DNA from: Archegozetes longisetosus | Lineage: Eukaryota; Arthropoda; Arachnida; Sarcoptiformes; Trhypochthoniidae | Direction of reading: 5' to 3' | Assembly: GCA_018873245.2 (NCBI GenBank) | Contig: JAEMBT020000006.1 | Location: 6,593,855 to 6,657,854 of the forward strand | Length of the DNA: 64,000 bases | Shown: positions 1 to 13,260 of the stretch, piece after piece | How the letters are laid out: each line of letters opens with the position of its first letter | How positions within the stretch are numbered: the first letter of the stretch is position 1 | Notes under the pieces: model-generated | What the model was told of the DNA's origin: nothing | The model's input: only the letters and a program-made list of their open reading frames with translations | Database searches by the model: none | Program-made: the position numbers and the translations under genes

Positions 1-3000
1 TTCCTCAACTGTTTTATTCGCAACTCTTCGATTTTCTCAAATCAATGCCAAACTAACTTTTACGGCTAATCATTTGCATAAAACTCATTTTGTTCTTGTG
101 GGCATCAAACAGGCGTTTGTTTCAATAGAACCCATTTTGCAATGAAGCCACCTTTAAATAAATTAGTCCAAGAACCGTCTTTCGCCAAATAAGTCGCATC
201 GATCAGCCCTTACTTTTGCCTTTCAATTATGGTACTTGGTACTAAAAAAATGGGTTTAATTTAGAGATAATTTCTTAAGAGCCATTTAATTTTTAAGTAA
301 TATAATTAATAAAATGTGTCGGAAAATACTACGTCATTGGGCTCAGGTAAAAGGAAAGTAAGCTTTTAATAAGGAATCATTTTTGCATTGAAAATGCGAG
401 GCCATTAGCCATTTCGTATATTTATCAAAATTTTATCTTTATTTTTTTCACTATCTGTCTTACATTTGAGAACCAAGAAGAAAACTGGAAATATTTTACA
501 GTTTTAGGCATTGAAAATCTATAAATTAGTAGAGGAAACTGAAAGTCCCCATAAGTTGTTAATCTTATCAAAATCTAAACCGAGGAAAACTTACAGAAAT
601 TCAGGCTAGAAGTGGAACATCGGCATTTTGTGGTTTAAATTCAACATTAAACATGGTTTTTTGTCAATGCTTCACGTAAGAAGTTTTAAAATTTCAATTT
701 GTAATACTTGGCTGCGAATAAGCTTATTTAAGACTTCTAACGGTCTGAATATCGTAACGACTCCTTAGAAACGGCATATCATTGATTGCTAACTTGAAAA
801 ACGTCTTAAAAAAACTTCTAGCTTGATGACGACTGAGGCAAACAATTTAGGGTATTTTTAAAACCCATTCAAAGGCAGCACATGACAATTTAATTAAGTT
901 TTTATACAATTTTAATTAATTATTCGTAAGTTTAAATTAATTTATATGGTTATTTAAATTCAAATGACAAAAATATTAGAACCAAAACTTACCTTCAAGT
1001 GGATGGACGACTCGAAACTTCTGTGCATAAAGGCTTGACTGAAGTCAGAATAAGCATCTGTTTCATTAACGGTACGAAATTTAATTATATATAAGTCCAT
1101 AACGTTCCGAATGACGACATTCTAATTGACTGCTATGTAATTGAAAACTTTTTTATTAAATAAAGTTTTAATAAAGTTTTCGATAACCGGAAGAAAAGAA
1201 TTAGATGACAGGTGATGGTCAATGCATTGATAGTTATAGTGAACGGTGTGCTCGATCTAATGAAAAAGCAGTTTATGCGCCCATTTAGTTTTTGCACAGT
1301 TTACACACACTTCGCTTCAATGGCATTTAGAGTCAGTTCAAGTTTCTCTCTTCTCTCTCGTAGCTTGAAGGCATCTCACTTTTACCTGATCTCACTCTCT
1401 CTCTCTCCCGCCCCGTCTCGATTGGTACCACTCCAAAGAAGGGGAATTCACTTGAATAAAAGAACGAAATAATGTGTATGTGTCTTGTGGAGGCTGAAGA
1501 TGTATTGGATAGAAGTTTTACTAAGATTTAAGCACGTGTTCACTACATGAAGTGGTTTTGTTAGTTTTGAAAAATCTCTAACTTTATAACTTAGTTTAGC
1601 AGTAGATAAATATTAGAAAACTATGATTTAAATGCGTGTCTCATATTCGCTATTCACCTGCTGAGAGATAAAGAGAATAACAAGGTCTATACCATTTTTT
1701 TAGTGTCGATAAATTGACCAAAACTTGAACGTCTGAAAAGAGTCTAATTCGCAAAACATATCTATTTGATCGTAGAAATAAAAATTGGCTCGACTTTTGC
1801 AAAATCTAAACTTTCGGCAAATCAATCAAAGACTAACACGAAATGAGAATTTTAATGATTTAGAGCTTAATTAAATTTAACAGTTGATTCATGACTTAAT
1901 GGAGACTTTGTGGACATTTATCCCCTTCATTGATCATTGTATGGCTTATATGTTTTTTATTTCGATCATTTTCATAACCTGTTTGGCAGTAAAAATTTCT
2001 CGATTCAGCATATCGTATACTCTGATGCACGTAAGCGTATTTCATGGCTAAAAAATTTTCTGCACTCACTTTTAAGAGAATGTGAGGGCTCTGTGACCTT
2101 AAAGTATTATAGCCGTAGCCTATTCTCTATACAGTTTAGTTAAAGTCATACATTTAAACTAAGTTTGTCCCCTAAATAAAACATCTCTTTGAACGCAAAG
2201 TGCATGCTATACATGCACCTGCTTTGCGAACGAACTTTTTAGACGCGATCAGACATTTACTAAACTTGCTCCAGACTTTTCATATTTATTCCAATTCTCT
2301 TAATAGATCCTATATTTGAACTTCATTTCTAGACCCGGACATAAATCTCTCTTTATGCAGATTACATGCCTCACACGCAAATAAGTTTCCCTCGAATACA
2401 AATGTTTCTAACATTTGATTTATTTCTCACTTTTTTCAGTTAAGTAATAATTTTAGTCTTATTGAGAATGGGCACAGACAATTCTCAATAGTTTTTCACT
2501 GAGAAAGCTTCAATTTAGAGATATCTGATTTTTAAGGTAAAACTTTCTGACACAGAAAGCGCATAAGTTTCAGCTCAAATTAAATGCATTTATTGCGAAA
2601 TTCAGCAAAAAGAAACAAATTGACATTAATTGCATAGAACAAAAAGTTGAAAATAGTTGTGAAAATCTTTTCACTTGAAATAATCAAAGCTCTATTGAAA
2701 GCATTAAAACTTGAGATATAAAAGTAAATTATTATTGAATTTAAACGAATCGATCGAATGTGGGGAAAACAGAGAACAAGTCTCGAAACCTACCGTGTCG
2801 TTGACCGCCTAATGACCCGACCATATTCGTTAGGGACTCATTTTAAGTGCAAATCTCTTGAATTAAACATCAGGAAAACTGTATAAGGTTTCATAACCCG
2901 ACAGCTTAATTATAACAATTTCTGTAAATTTGTTCAAACTTAAAAGTTAGCAAATGAGGTTTTCTAAACTTTACTTAACCAGAAGTTAAAAGATTTTATC

Positions 3001-5605
3001 TGAACTTAAACGAATAAATATTTAACTTTAATTTTGTATTGATGATTGAAATTTTGTTAAAACAATTTGATTAATATAAATGATATATTAAATTAGAACT
3101 TACTTAACTTGTTGGCAATTGTTGACTTGTGTGCACTGACTCAAATCGAATCACAAAATAACAAGATAATTTGAAACCAAGTTATTGTATTAAAGCTTTA
3201 CAATGAATGCACTGCTTATAAACTTGAATCTAGCAAAATATAAAATACTGTAAATCCATTTTAAGATTTAAGAATCGACTAGATTTGCAGCTGAATCATG
3301 ACTCGAAGCAATTGTCAAAAATGATTGCATTATTGAGTTTGAAAAATACAACAAATTGGTCTTAATATAATTGCAACACAAGTGACAAAGCGTTTTATTC
3401 TTGTTCACTCGAGAGAATTGGAACCTTTTTGAACGGATGCATTAAATGAAATGCAATTTTGTTTGCAATTTTTGCTGATATCATACAATGCGTGAATAGG
3501 CAAAGCTTTGACATATAATATAAACATAGGTCTATGTGTTGACGCATAAATTGCATTGTAATGCCGATCCTATCACATCTAATTGAATCGTCATTCGCTA
3601 ATATTCCATCCATTCTCATTCTCATTCCAAGCTCTAATTTTTCAAAACTCATTTTCCCTAATATTCACCTCTGTAAGCATTTTGGGTCTCCTTTCAATCT
3701 TTCTAAGTTAGATGATAACAACGTTTTAAAATTTGAGTAACCATTTATTATGAATAAGTTATTCAAGAATTCATTGAAAACATTGAAAAGTTGTTGCTTT
3801 CTTCTATGGTTCTGCTGCAACTTCTACTGCATTTACTTTAATATAAGTTTATAAAAGTCTTAAGTTAACATCAAGTTTCGAAATAACCCACTCGATTTTC
3901 TTTGAATTCAATAGTGATTATGTAATGCTGTAAAAGCACATCCGTCGATTTATTTGAAGAATATTTTTACTTAAGAAAGAACCGCATTGACAAAATATTA
4001 ATGCTGATTCACTGATAAGGAAGGTCTAACTCTTAAGCAATTATTTGCATAGTCATACGATATCTGCATTTAGGTCCCTCTCCTTCTAAAAATCACACTT
4101 CCATCCAGTTTTGATAATTGTCTCTAGTCCAAATCTTCAATTTTTAACTTTACTATATTTTTACTCAATTTTGATGTCTAGTACTCAATCAAAGCAAAAC
4201 TGTCGGTAGATCTCTTTATTATGTACAAAACTATCAAAAATAGTTTTTGGTTTAACAGAACGCTAAATGCGATTAAGTTAGTCTCATGTGATTAAATCGG
4301 TAGAAATAACTTGATATAAAGCATAATCTTTGTTCGATAAATATTTATATGATTTTTAAAATACATTACTTAGATCAGATAAATTTGTCCGAAAATTGAA
4401 AGTAAAATGAAAAAATATTCTCATCAAGTACTTAAAGTTTAGAAGACATAAAAATGAGATATGATTTTTAACATGTTAAAACTTGTCACGCAATCCCATT
4501 TCTATGATAGTTCAAACGCTATTATTCAATTGAACACATACCTAATGGACCGAAAAAATAATCAAAGAGATGTTAAGCATTCGATGCAGGGTAATGCTGA
4601 ATCGATTCAATTTGTATCTAGTTTTATAAACTTCTCTTAATTTTATTTTCTTTTCATCATATAACCATTGGAACGTTTAAAGCAAATTTGTAGCTCCACA
4701 GAAAAATAGTTGACAAGCTTAAGAAAACTTCCAATTGAGCTCACTTTCAATCAACATGAATTGATGCTGATGTTGAGAGTGGCCCAGTCCATCAATTTCA
4801 GAGAGTATGTCGTTGATTATCTAGAACTAAATGGAATCTAAATATTATCTGTTGGGTAATTGTTTTCTTTGTAAACTTTTGCCTAGAATTGTACAGTTTG
4901 TGAAAAACTATATGATTACGTGTGGAATGCAAGTAAAATGCTTCGACTACTTCTGGTTTTGATGTGCGATTGTTCGGCAATCTATAAGTAGTAATCATGA
5001 GTACAATCACAACGAATATCTAGTTTTAAAGGTATTTCTAATTGAAGTTGATCTTGCTTGGTAATCAAATCGTCAAAACTAGAACCGAATATCGATTTTA
5101 CAATTCAATTTATTGCGTAAAGGTTCTGAAATCAACTTTTAGATTTAGCAAACTGAAAAAGCTAATGAGTCGTAAAATATTTCAAATTTTATTTAAGTGC
5201 TAAGAAAACTTGAAGATATCGTTTATTAAGTGGAATCTGAGCAATGCTGTAGTCAGCGCTTTCGGTCTGAGAGCTAAAAGTTTCAGATTAGATGTTCTAA
5301 TTTATTGGGGCAAACGCACATTCACGTTAAAACATCCTTTAATTTGTTTCAAACCTTTGATTAATGTTTAATGATGAACAAATGATTAATGCATCAAATA
5401 AGTACGATCTCAAAGTTTTTTCTTAGATTTTTTTTCATTACAGATTTACACTTTAATTTCTAGGGGATCTCAGTGGGCTATAGTCCCCTAGCCTTCCCAC
5501 TGGCCATGGCTGCCAATTTAGACAAGGAACAGATCAATCGTTGAGATCCAGATCTCAGAAACTTTTATGACATGAATATCGTGTGATGAACATCCAAAAA
5601 TCTAG

Positions 5606-5819
5606 TTAAAAATGCTGACCACCAGCTACCCAGAAGCTGTGCTCACTCGCAAATCCTTTCCTGTGTATTCATAGTAGGGTTGAAGCTATGTACATATTAG
5701 CCTTATTTCTGAGGGAGCATATTTTTCTGTGCTTACTGTCAGAGATTCCGCAAATATTATTATCATATCAATCACATGTCATTTTTTCGGAAAACATATT
5801 TAAAAATGCTGACCACCAG
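5606..5819. repeat. 20-base direct repeat, copies about 194 bases apart
   Basis: The 20 bases at 5606-5625 recur exactly at 5800-5819 (core AATGCTGACCACCAG) and the copies stay partly similar afterwards. It lies upstream of the hAT-like transposase remnant and may be part of the same dead element; that link is inferred from position only. Confidence 0.6.
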
Positions 5820-6635
5820 TTGTCTAGAAGTTATTTGCATTTGAAAAGTCAATTCAGAGCTATTAAAACTTTTAGATCAGTAATGCTTTTTGTATAGTAA
5901 AATTTCAAGAACATAAAAATCGAGATAAAAATGTTGAAACTGTTGGAAATCATCCAAATTATTAATGTTGCAATTTTAATGCAATTCATCACTATTTTGA
6001 TTGTACCAAATCTGAATAAATCATTAAAATCTAGTATTTTATATTTAATATTGAATGTTGTGTTCTCTATGAAACTTGGGATACATATGGTTTATAATAG
6101 AGCATTATTTCTAACCTTAAGCTTTCGTTGAGACCTCAATGAAAAAAGAAATTTTTCATTGTGTATAATACCTGTGGCAAATGGCAGGCAACATCTTTAA
6201 ATACGATTTTTGGATATGACATCACATACTATTTATGTGATAAAAATATTTTCGGGATTTGGTGGTAAGTACAAAAAGCGTGCTTTTAAGGCTTAGATTC
6301 TATGATTGGAAAAGTGAGATTTTTCAAAAAATTCAATAAAACCAAAAAATCTTGATTGTTTTTGATAAATTTGTATTCAGAAAATATTTGTGGCTTATTA
6401 TTTACGAATAATGATAGAATTTTGCTAGTCCGCGGTAAAGTGCTCTTCTCTCGTCTAAACTTTAGCGCATTTACTAATGCCTGAGACCTCATAATTGAAA
6501 GCCTTTAGGCGTCATAATGTCCATTAGTATTAGAAAATACATTATAGTTTGGGTTCGCATTTATTGGTTTTAACTGAGAATAACCGCCGATTTAAGGCTC
6601 GACTCATTTGGTTAAAATCGAGTCTTAAAATAGAT

Positions 6636-6880
6636 GACATTTATAGAGAACAAATTTTACCTGTTCTCTATTCTTAGAGGATATTCAGTTATTGTATGAG
6701 CTATCATAATACGAAAGACATTCTTTCAGTCTCTTGTGGGAGTATTGATGCCGAGCACTCCTTCTCTATATTCAGAAGTGTTCAGTAGAGCAATAGACGT
6801 AAACTAATACCAGAAAGTCTCAGAATATATACAATAATGTACTGTAATGGAGATGTCCAAGTATTCTTTGATAATCACTA
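6636..6880 (+). mobile_element. Decayed hAT-type transposase C-terminal fragment
   Basis: Reading from 6636 in one frame gives a stretch resembling the C-terminal dimerisation domain of hAT-superfamily transposases: SCGSIDAEHSFSIFRSVQ, then a stop, then SNRRKLIPESLR. The order S-x-D-A-E-x-S-F-S, a short gap, then N-R-R-x-x-L-x-x-E-S-L is typical of that domain. At least two in-frame stops (near 6675 and 6786) and no open upstream frame show that the element is dead. No terminal inverted repeats or target-site duplication were identified, so its borders are unknown. Assignment rests on motif recognition only. Confidence 0.6.
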
Positions 6881-7393
6881 ATCTAATAAATCTAATTTAT
6901 CAACAATTTTTATACGTTTGATTATTTTTCTGAAGTACTGTCAATTGAGTTAATTTTTAAAAGTTTCTTGCATTTCTATTGTGTTTTTATTGTAAAATAA
7001 CTTGTCACTGATGAAAAATAAATATTTGAATCCAATTTGAACTGTCTTTATAGGTTTTCAGTCTTTTTAACCCGATTTTGACCGAATTTGTGCGTTTTTC
7101 CAATTTTTGCCAAAATTAAATACTGAACCTAGGTTAAATAATTTTGCCGATTTTCACCATCGAATCAAATAACTTATTTTAACCGGAAAGTGCGAACTGA
7201 ATTATAGTTTAAAGCTAGAGAAGTACACTTTTATCGCAGACTACTAAAATTACAATGTTTACGAAATTTGGTTGCATCAAATTAGCCCAAGATATCTAGA
7301 TTATGTAATGGTTTACCAAGATTTCAAGTTTCGATCGTTGGCTCATTAATTATGTGAAAATGTAAATTTTAAAAATGAGTTGAATTTGCATGT

Positions 7394-7443
7394 AATTCTC
7401 AATACTTTCAATTCTCAATACTTTCAATTCTCAATACTTTCAA
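7394..7443. repeat. Tandem repeat, 16-base unit x 3
   Basis: Three exact back-to-back copies of AATTCTCAATACTTTC followed by two bases of a fourth. It lies about 490 bases upstream of the lamin start codon. No function is evident. Confidence 0.9.
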
Positions 7444-7929
7444 TAGCAGTTTCAACTTGAGACATATGGATAATACACGAATGGCTTCAACTTTATTAGG
7501 AAAACGTTTCCAGATCACCATAACCTCTAAGTGACCTGAGGTTAGCATTCAGACATTTTATCACGCCACATTCGTACCATAAACAAATTCTGAAATCTGA
7601 ATTCAAATGATTAGTTGGTTTGTTTTTAAGACTTATTGTTAGAAAATGAAATGAATAGCAGATGATGAAATAAGAATTGATCATAAATAGTTAGCTTTTA
7701 TTGTAAAGACTATAAAAGTTTAATTGAATTGTGCGCACATGTGTTGCGCAGTCATAACAAGTCTATTATTATTTGCTTTCAATTGACTAAAGGGTGCGGT
7801 TCTAAAAGAGCCGGTATTTCATTAATAACTATATTGTTTTAATTGTCTTTATTAAAAATATTATTTACAATTAAAGCTATATTTAAATTAATCAATTGTT
7901 AGTTTATATTAATAACAATCCGACAAGTA

Positions 7930-10460
7930 ATGGCATCAAAGTCTCACAAGAAAGCAGCGACCACAACTACCAGCTCTCCATCGGTTGCAGAACAGGTCAG
8001 TTCTAGTGAACGACCCGTTAGTCCTCTCTCGCCCGCCAGACTCACGCGATTGCAAGAGAAGAATGAATTACAAGGACTTAACGATCGATTGGCCAATTAT
8101 ATTGAAAGAGTTCGACAGTTGGAGCTCGAAAACAATCGGTTGAGTGTTCAGATTCAGTCCAGTCAAGAGACTGTCACCCGAGAAGTTGTCTCTATTAAGA
8201 CTCTCTATGAGAAAGAACTATCAGATGCCAGAAGACTATTGGATGATACTGCCAAAGACAAGGCTAGGCTTCAGATCGAATCTAATAAGTTACAAGTCGA
8301 CAACGAAGACTTGATTGTTAAGTATGGCTTTATTTAATCTGTTTATGTTTTGATTGTTTCAACTTTTATTGGATTTTATTAACTTTTAAGAACATCTCAC
8401 AAGAGTTGTCGTCGATTGTAATGGGAAACAATCGTTTTATTCTTAGTTTGATTCAATTTAAATCCAATTTCAAGTTAATTAGAACTCAAATTATATTTCG
8501 AGTACTTGTTTCTAAAAATATACTTCAAGGATGATGTCACCATTGAATCATTTCTCAAATTTATTTTAACTTTAATGTCAAGTTTGCAAAACTTGAGTTA
8601 CTGATTATGCAATCGTTTCATACTTAAGTAAATATGAAATATTTTCATATCTTTATTGTTTAGCTACAATCAAATATTTGTTTATTCTTTACTTTTATGG
8701 CATTTTTGATTCACTTCTATCAGTGAAGAAATTCTAACCTCATTTTGATTATCACTAAATCGCAAATTCCTGGGAAGTGAGTACTAATAACTTATTTTTA
8801 TGAATTAGGTTGAATAAGAGAGATAAAGAGCTAACAGCTGCTGATAAGAAAATTAATAGCCTTGAATCAAATGTCGATGAATTGAAGACTCGATTGAACC
8901 AGTCGATATCTGATCGCAAGAGGGCTGAGGATGATCTCAAAGAAGCGAAAGCAGATATCGATAACTTGGAAAAACAATTGGCAACTGCTCGAAAACAACT
9001 ACAAGAAGAAACACTGCTCCGTGTCGATTTGGAGAATAGAATCCAAAGTTTGAGAGAAGAGGCCCAATTCAAACAACAAGTCCATGAAAAGGAATTGGAA
9101 GAATCGCGAATCGTTCAGGAAACAGAAATTACTGAAATGGTTAACGACCAGATCAGAGAGCAATACGAGCAGAGATTGGCAGATGAGCTGAGAGAGTTGA
9201 GAGAAGAAAATGAGGCACAGCTCAGAATGAATCGCGAAGACATTGAACGCAAATTTGAGAACCAATTGACAGAACTGCAGAATGCTTTGGATCAAAAAAC
9301 AACTAATTCGAATGCAATTAGGTCTGAATTGACACAATTGAAAACCAAATATGATACGGTTTCATCAAAGTTGAGTCAACTCGAATCAATCAATCAGTCA
9401 CTAAACAACCGAATTAAAGATTTGGAGCGTCTGATCGAACAGGAAAGAGAGTGGAAGGAAAATGCACTTCAAGCTAAAGACGACCAAATTAATCAACTAA
9501 GAGAAGAAATTAAGAGCATCATGAATGAATATCAAGATCTTCTAGATATCAAAATAGCTCTTGATATGGAAATCAGTGCTTACAGAAAGCTATTGGAAGG
9601 CGAAGAGAATCGTTTGAACTTATCTCAAACTCAAGGTTCACCGACAAGTAGTGGCGGTAGCAGTAGTCGTGTTGTGTCTCCGCGCACTTACACTCCAAGA
9701 GGTGCTAAAAGGAAGAGGACTATTTATTTGCAAGAAGAAGAAAATGTGGTCGACATTGTTGTCAACTCCAGTGCAAAAGGTGATGTTGAGATCAACGATC
9801 ACGATCAAGATGGCAAATATGTTAAACTATATAATAAAGGGGATAAAGAAGTTTCATTAAGTGGTTGGCAATTAATAAGAAATGCTGGAGATCTTGACAC
9901 ACATTTCAAGTTCCATCGTTCGATTGTCATTAAACCAAATGCTTATATAACTGTTTGGAGTTCTGATGCCAACGCTGCTCACAGTCCTCCTAGTGATATT
10001 GTTATGAAAGGCCAGACTTGGTTCACATCCGATTCTATGCAGACTTTACTCTTGAACAATAATGGAGAGGTTTGTGTTTCTTTATGGTTAACTTGTAATC
10101 TATGTGATTTCTGTTTTTGCTAGGAAATGGCAACGAGAAAAACATCCAAACGCCTGACAAGTACTACAGCTCAGCGTTCTTCCGAAGGTTTAATAAGATC
10201 ACAACAGGTTTGCCCATAAATTTCTAATGTAAGTGCAGTTAACCCGTTTATTGTGAACACCGCTTTTTGTTGGCTATTTAACTGTTTTGCCTCAATGTAC
10301 CCTATTTTAGAACACAAAAATATTTGTTTATATATGCTTATTGTGAGTATTGCTTGCAGTTCACACTAAACGGATTAGACTGTCTTTAAAACAGTACTAA
10401 CGCTTTATATTTTTAAAGGTTGAGGTTCAAGGCACTCAAGAGAGATGTTCTATTATGTAA
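7930..10460 (+). CDS. Lam: Nuclear lamin (B-type, CaaX-bearing)
   Basis: Intermediate-filament protein of the nuclear lamina. Exons: 7930-8321, 8809-10069, 10124-10207, 10419-10460; joined length 592 residues, usual for lamins. The head carries a Cdk1-type site before the rod ([10 protein letters not shown], residues 31-40). The coiled-coil rod runs from about residue 41 and ends in the rod-end motif YRKLLEGEE (389-397). A nuclear localisation signal AKRKR follows (430-434), then a lamin-tail immunoglobulin fold (about 440-555). The 42-base last exon supplies the CaaX box CSIM, identical to that of vertebrate lamin A, so farnesylation is expected. The start ATG is the first in the frame and opens a typical lamin head. 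Reading through intron 3 would replace the CaaX tail by a short end (see findings). Tail-to-tail with the ceramidase gene. Confidence 0.96.
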
Positions 10461-11938
10461 AGCAGTCACTTCAACGCTACCAATGAATGCAATGTATTTC
10501 AAACACTCGACTCAACATTTCAATCAAAACTTTTTTAATCATTTCTATGACATTTATTTAATTTTATTTCAAACCCATAAACCGGTCCACTTATATACCA
10601 TTTACATAATCAACTGATTTTCTGTGTAATCATGTTTTCATTTACACTATTATGATTAATTATGAATTTCTCTACGTCTTGATCTATGTTTCATAACTTA
10701 ATGATTAGAATTTATCGCTGATTGCTTTAAGTTTATTTAAAGAAAATAGTGATCACAGTTATTTATACTTACGAAATAATGTGCCCTAGAGTTAAAGAGT
10801 ATCTGATTATACTTATTGACTATTATATGCTACAGATTATTTACATTTGAGAATTTGATAAAAACCAGTTAGCCTTCAATTAAGCTATTATCAATACATA
10901 TTCAATATTTTCCGAACACATTAAAATATTTTCAAACTTCTAAAGACACTTTCTTCATATTTTTTTTATTGACACATATGTCATCCATATTTACGCTATT
11001 TTCATTCAATTTTTGACAGAATCCAATCAAATCGTTAAACTATAGTTTTACACAATTAGTGATAATGACTTGATGTTTATTCAGATTTTGATCCCTTTCG
11101 ATGTCTAACTTCGCAAATATTTAAAAAGCTTATCATTTTATTCATGTTTAAATACTAGAGATTAGATCTATTTTCAAGATTCAAGTGCATCAAAAGAGAA
11201 TTCCTAAAGCAGTTTTCATGAATGAATTGACGAAATTTGAAGAAATGTTCCAATTTGACAACAATTTTTTGATATAACTGAGAAAACTATTCGAGACTAT
11301 GTTACTGTACCTTCAGCATCAATCTTTATTCAAGGGCAAGCGCTTTGCAAAAATTCAGAGAGGTATTAATAATTCATTAGAGATCTGCTACTAGATGAAA
11401 ATTTTAAGTGAAATAGATCGAAATATGTAAATGTTGCAAAAATAGAGGAATATACATTTATATGCGAATTGAAATTAACTTATTTTAAAAGCTTATTCCA
11501 TGATCTAGCAGACTTCTATTTGCATATGATTTGAAGAATCAAATATGTAACAAATCCACAGCCTTAGTAATCACACATCAGCAAAAGTGAATCAAATTCA
11601 GTTAAAACTTTTGAAAAGGAAAAACTTTATTAAAATCTGTTCAAATAATTAACATAACAAACTTATGGACGGGAAAATCTACAGTAAACTTCTATTAATA
11701 CATAATATTTTGTCCGAAATAATGCACTTTGAAAACAATGAAAGCAATTTGTTCAGTTTGTGCATAAATTCTCGTTGTATTGAAATAAGTTAGTGTTTGA
11801 TTCGATCAGTTGTCTAGTCTTTAAATAAGGTTGATTAACATTATCTACAGTTATATTAACGATTTCTACAATCTTTACACTATTGATATATTCTAGATAC
11901 ATCCAAAGACTAGGCAAGTATTCTAAGGAAGACTTGAA
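10461..11938. other. Convergent spacer between lamin and ceramidase
   Basis: AT-rich, no credible open frame. It should contain the 3' UTRs of both flanking genes. No clear AATAAA was assigned to lamin. Confidence 0.5.
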
Positions 11939-13260
11939 TTAAATGGCATTCTTAAGCGCTACATAAGGAACGCCGAACTCAAAATCATCTCGAGGCCAGA
12001 ACCTCAAAACAGGCATCTTTTCTTCGTGTTCATTGACTGCATCGAAATATGCAAAGAGAACGCAAATTGTGTACGATGTGATGGCTATGAGTATATGCCA
12101 CGCGCCGTGAAGGTAGGGAAAGTTGACCGCAGACCACAGGTCACAGAACATCCGATCGAATATCCAACAAAGCATTGCAAAGGCCCAACACAAACTACAT
12201 CGCACTCCAAGTCGCTTTACTCTAGCGTTACGACACCTTGTCGATAATAAAAACATAAAAATTAATTATTCATAGCGCTGAAAAATTACTAAATATTAAC
12301 GACTTCATGTAACGCACAGCAGCTTTCTTTCGATCGATTTTAGAAAACTGCCGTAAACACATAAAAATAGACTCTAATACTTGTGAAAAATATCTGTATT
12401 TTCGTGAATCACGCTTCTATTTGAATTTGGCTGAAAAACAATTAATACTGAGTCATCAAAACTAAACGTGATTCGCAATTATCAAAACTTTTCAGCGCAT
12501 AAAAGCTATAAGTTTTGAAGAAGCTTCAGAAAATATGTTTCATGCTTACAGAACACAATAGGAGCGCATAAAATATATATACATTTTTCTGAATCTCACT
12601 CAAACAATAATTAGAAAAGAAATTGAATATTTACAATTTTAGTTCAGAAATGAGCAGCAAAATTGTTGGGATTCCGAAACACATTAATGCAAAACAGTTG
12701 ATCCAGGGGTAAACCCAAGCGAGGAAAGTGCCAAAAATGCTGAATCCAAGCATTAAATACTGGAATTGTGTCCTTTACATGATAGAAACAACGTGAACAT
12801 TGAGTTTGAAATGTTCAGAACAAAATATACGGACCGATTGCCTTTGAGCCAAAGCGGATAATGCCTTCTCGGGACCCACATCCCAAAAGCTGCTGCCATT
12901 AGCCACAAGATAGCCAATTCGTCTAAAAGCTGTCCAACGAGGCTTAGAGTCGCGTGAAAATAAGCTGAACAAATGCCAACCGTCGCGAACAATCCCCATA
13001 TTATATAAACTCCTCGATTAATAGTTCGAGCGTACTGTTTGAACAATTGGCTCAATAGTGGAGGAAATATTAGGAATAAAACATTTGTGATCTGTAATTC
13101 AAACCAAAATTGGTCAAAACTTAAGCTACAACTAGATGAAAGCTTTTAAGTCAATACTGACCGTGTTTATGAATTCTGCGATTAGTGGCGAGTATCGATA
13201 ATTAGTTTCGCACCAGTCTATGGGAGACGTCCCTCTTTCCAAACCATGAATTATTGACAT
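11939..13260 (-). CDS. ACER: Alkaline ceramidase
   Basis: Integral membrane hydrolase of ER/Golgi that splits ceramide into sphingosine and fatty acid. Exons (minus): 13260-13162, 13091-12831, 12759-12635, 12236-11939; 260 residues, close to family length (about 265). The N-terminus has the family motif DWCETNYRYSPLIAEFINT with the calcium-site residues D15, W16, E18, N20, E29. Catalytic-site residues known from human ACER3 are present: S75, H79 and D90 in SAYFHATLSLVGQLLDELA, and H205 and H209 in YLHGAWHILI. The hydrophobic profile fits seven membrane spans. All four joins keep frame. Head-to-head with the SWSAP1-like gene, about 1.4 kb apart. It is homologous to Drosophila brain washing; a single-copy ACER1/2/3-type enzyme cannot be subtyped here. 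Confidence 0.94.

Larger units (their letters stand above)
1..7929. other. Intergenic region without a recognisable gene
   Basis: AT-rich sequence with only short open frames, none with recognisable protein similarity. It contains a short CT-rich stretch near 1385-1410, interlocked inverted repeats at 5460-5502, a 20-base direct repeat (5606 and 5800), a decayed hAT-like transposase fragment (6636-6880) and a 16-base tandem repeat (7394-7443). The last few hundred bases should hold the lamin promoter and 5' UTR, but no clear core promoter element could be assigned. Confidence 0.6.

Noticed and set aside
1212-1472. Open frame of 86 codons with a Ser/Leu-rich CT-repeat segment
   Set aside because: Its longest part is translated simple repeat; no homology recognised.
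5688-6131. Two plus-strand open frames upstream of the hAT remnant
   Set aside because: They are hydrophobic, AT-driven translations with no transposase motif that I could see; could be unrelated to the element.
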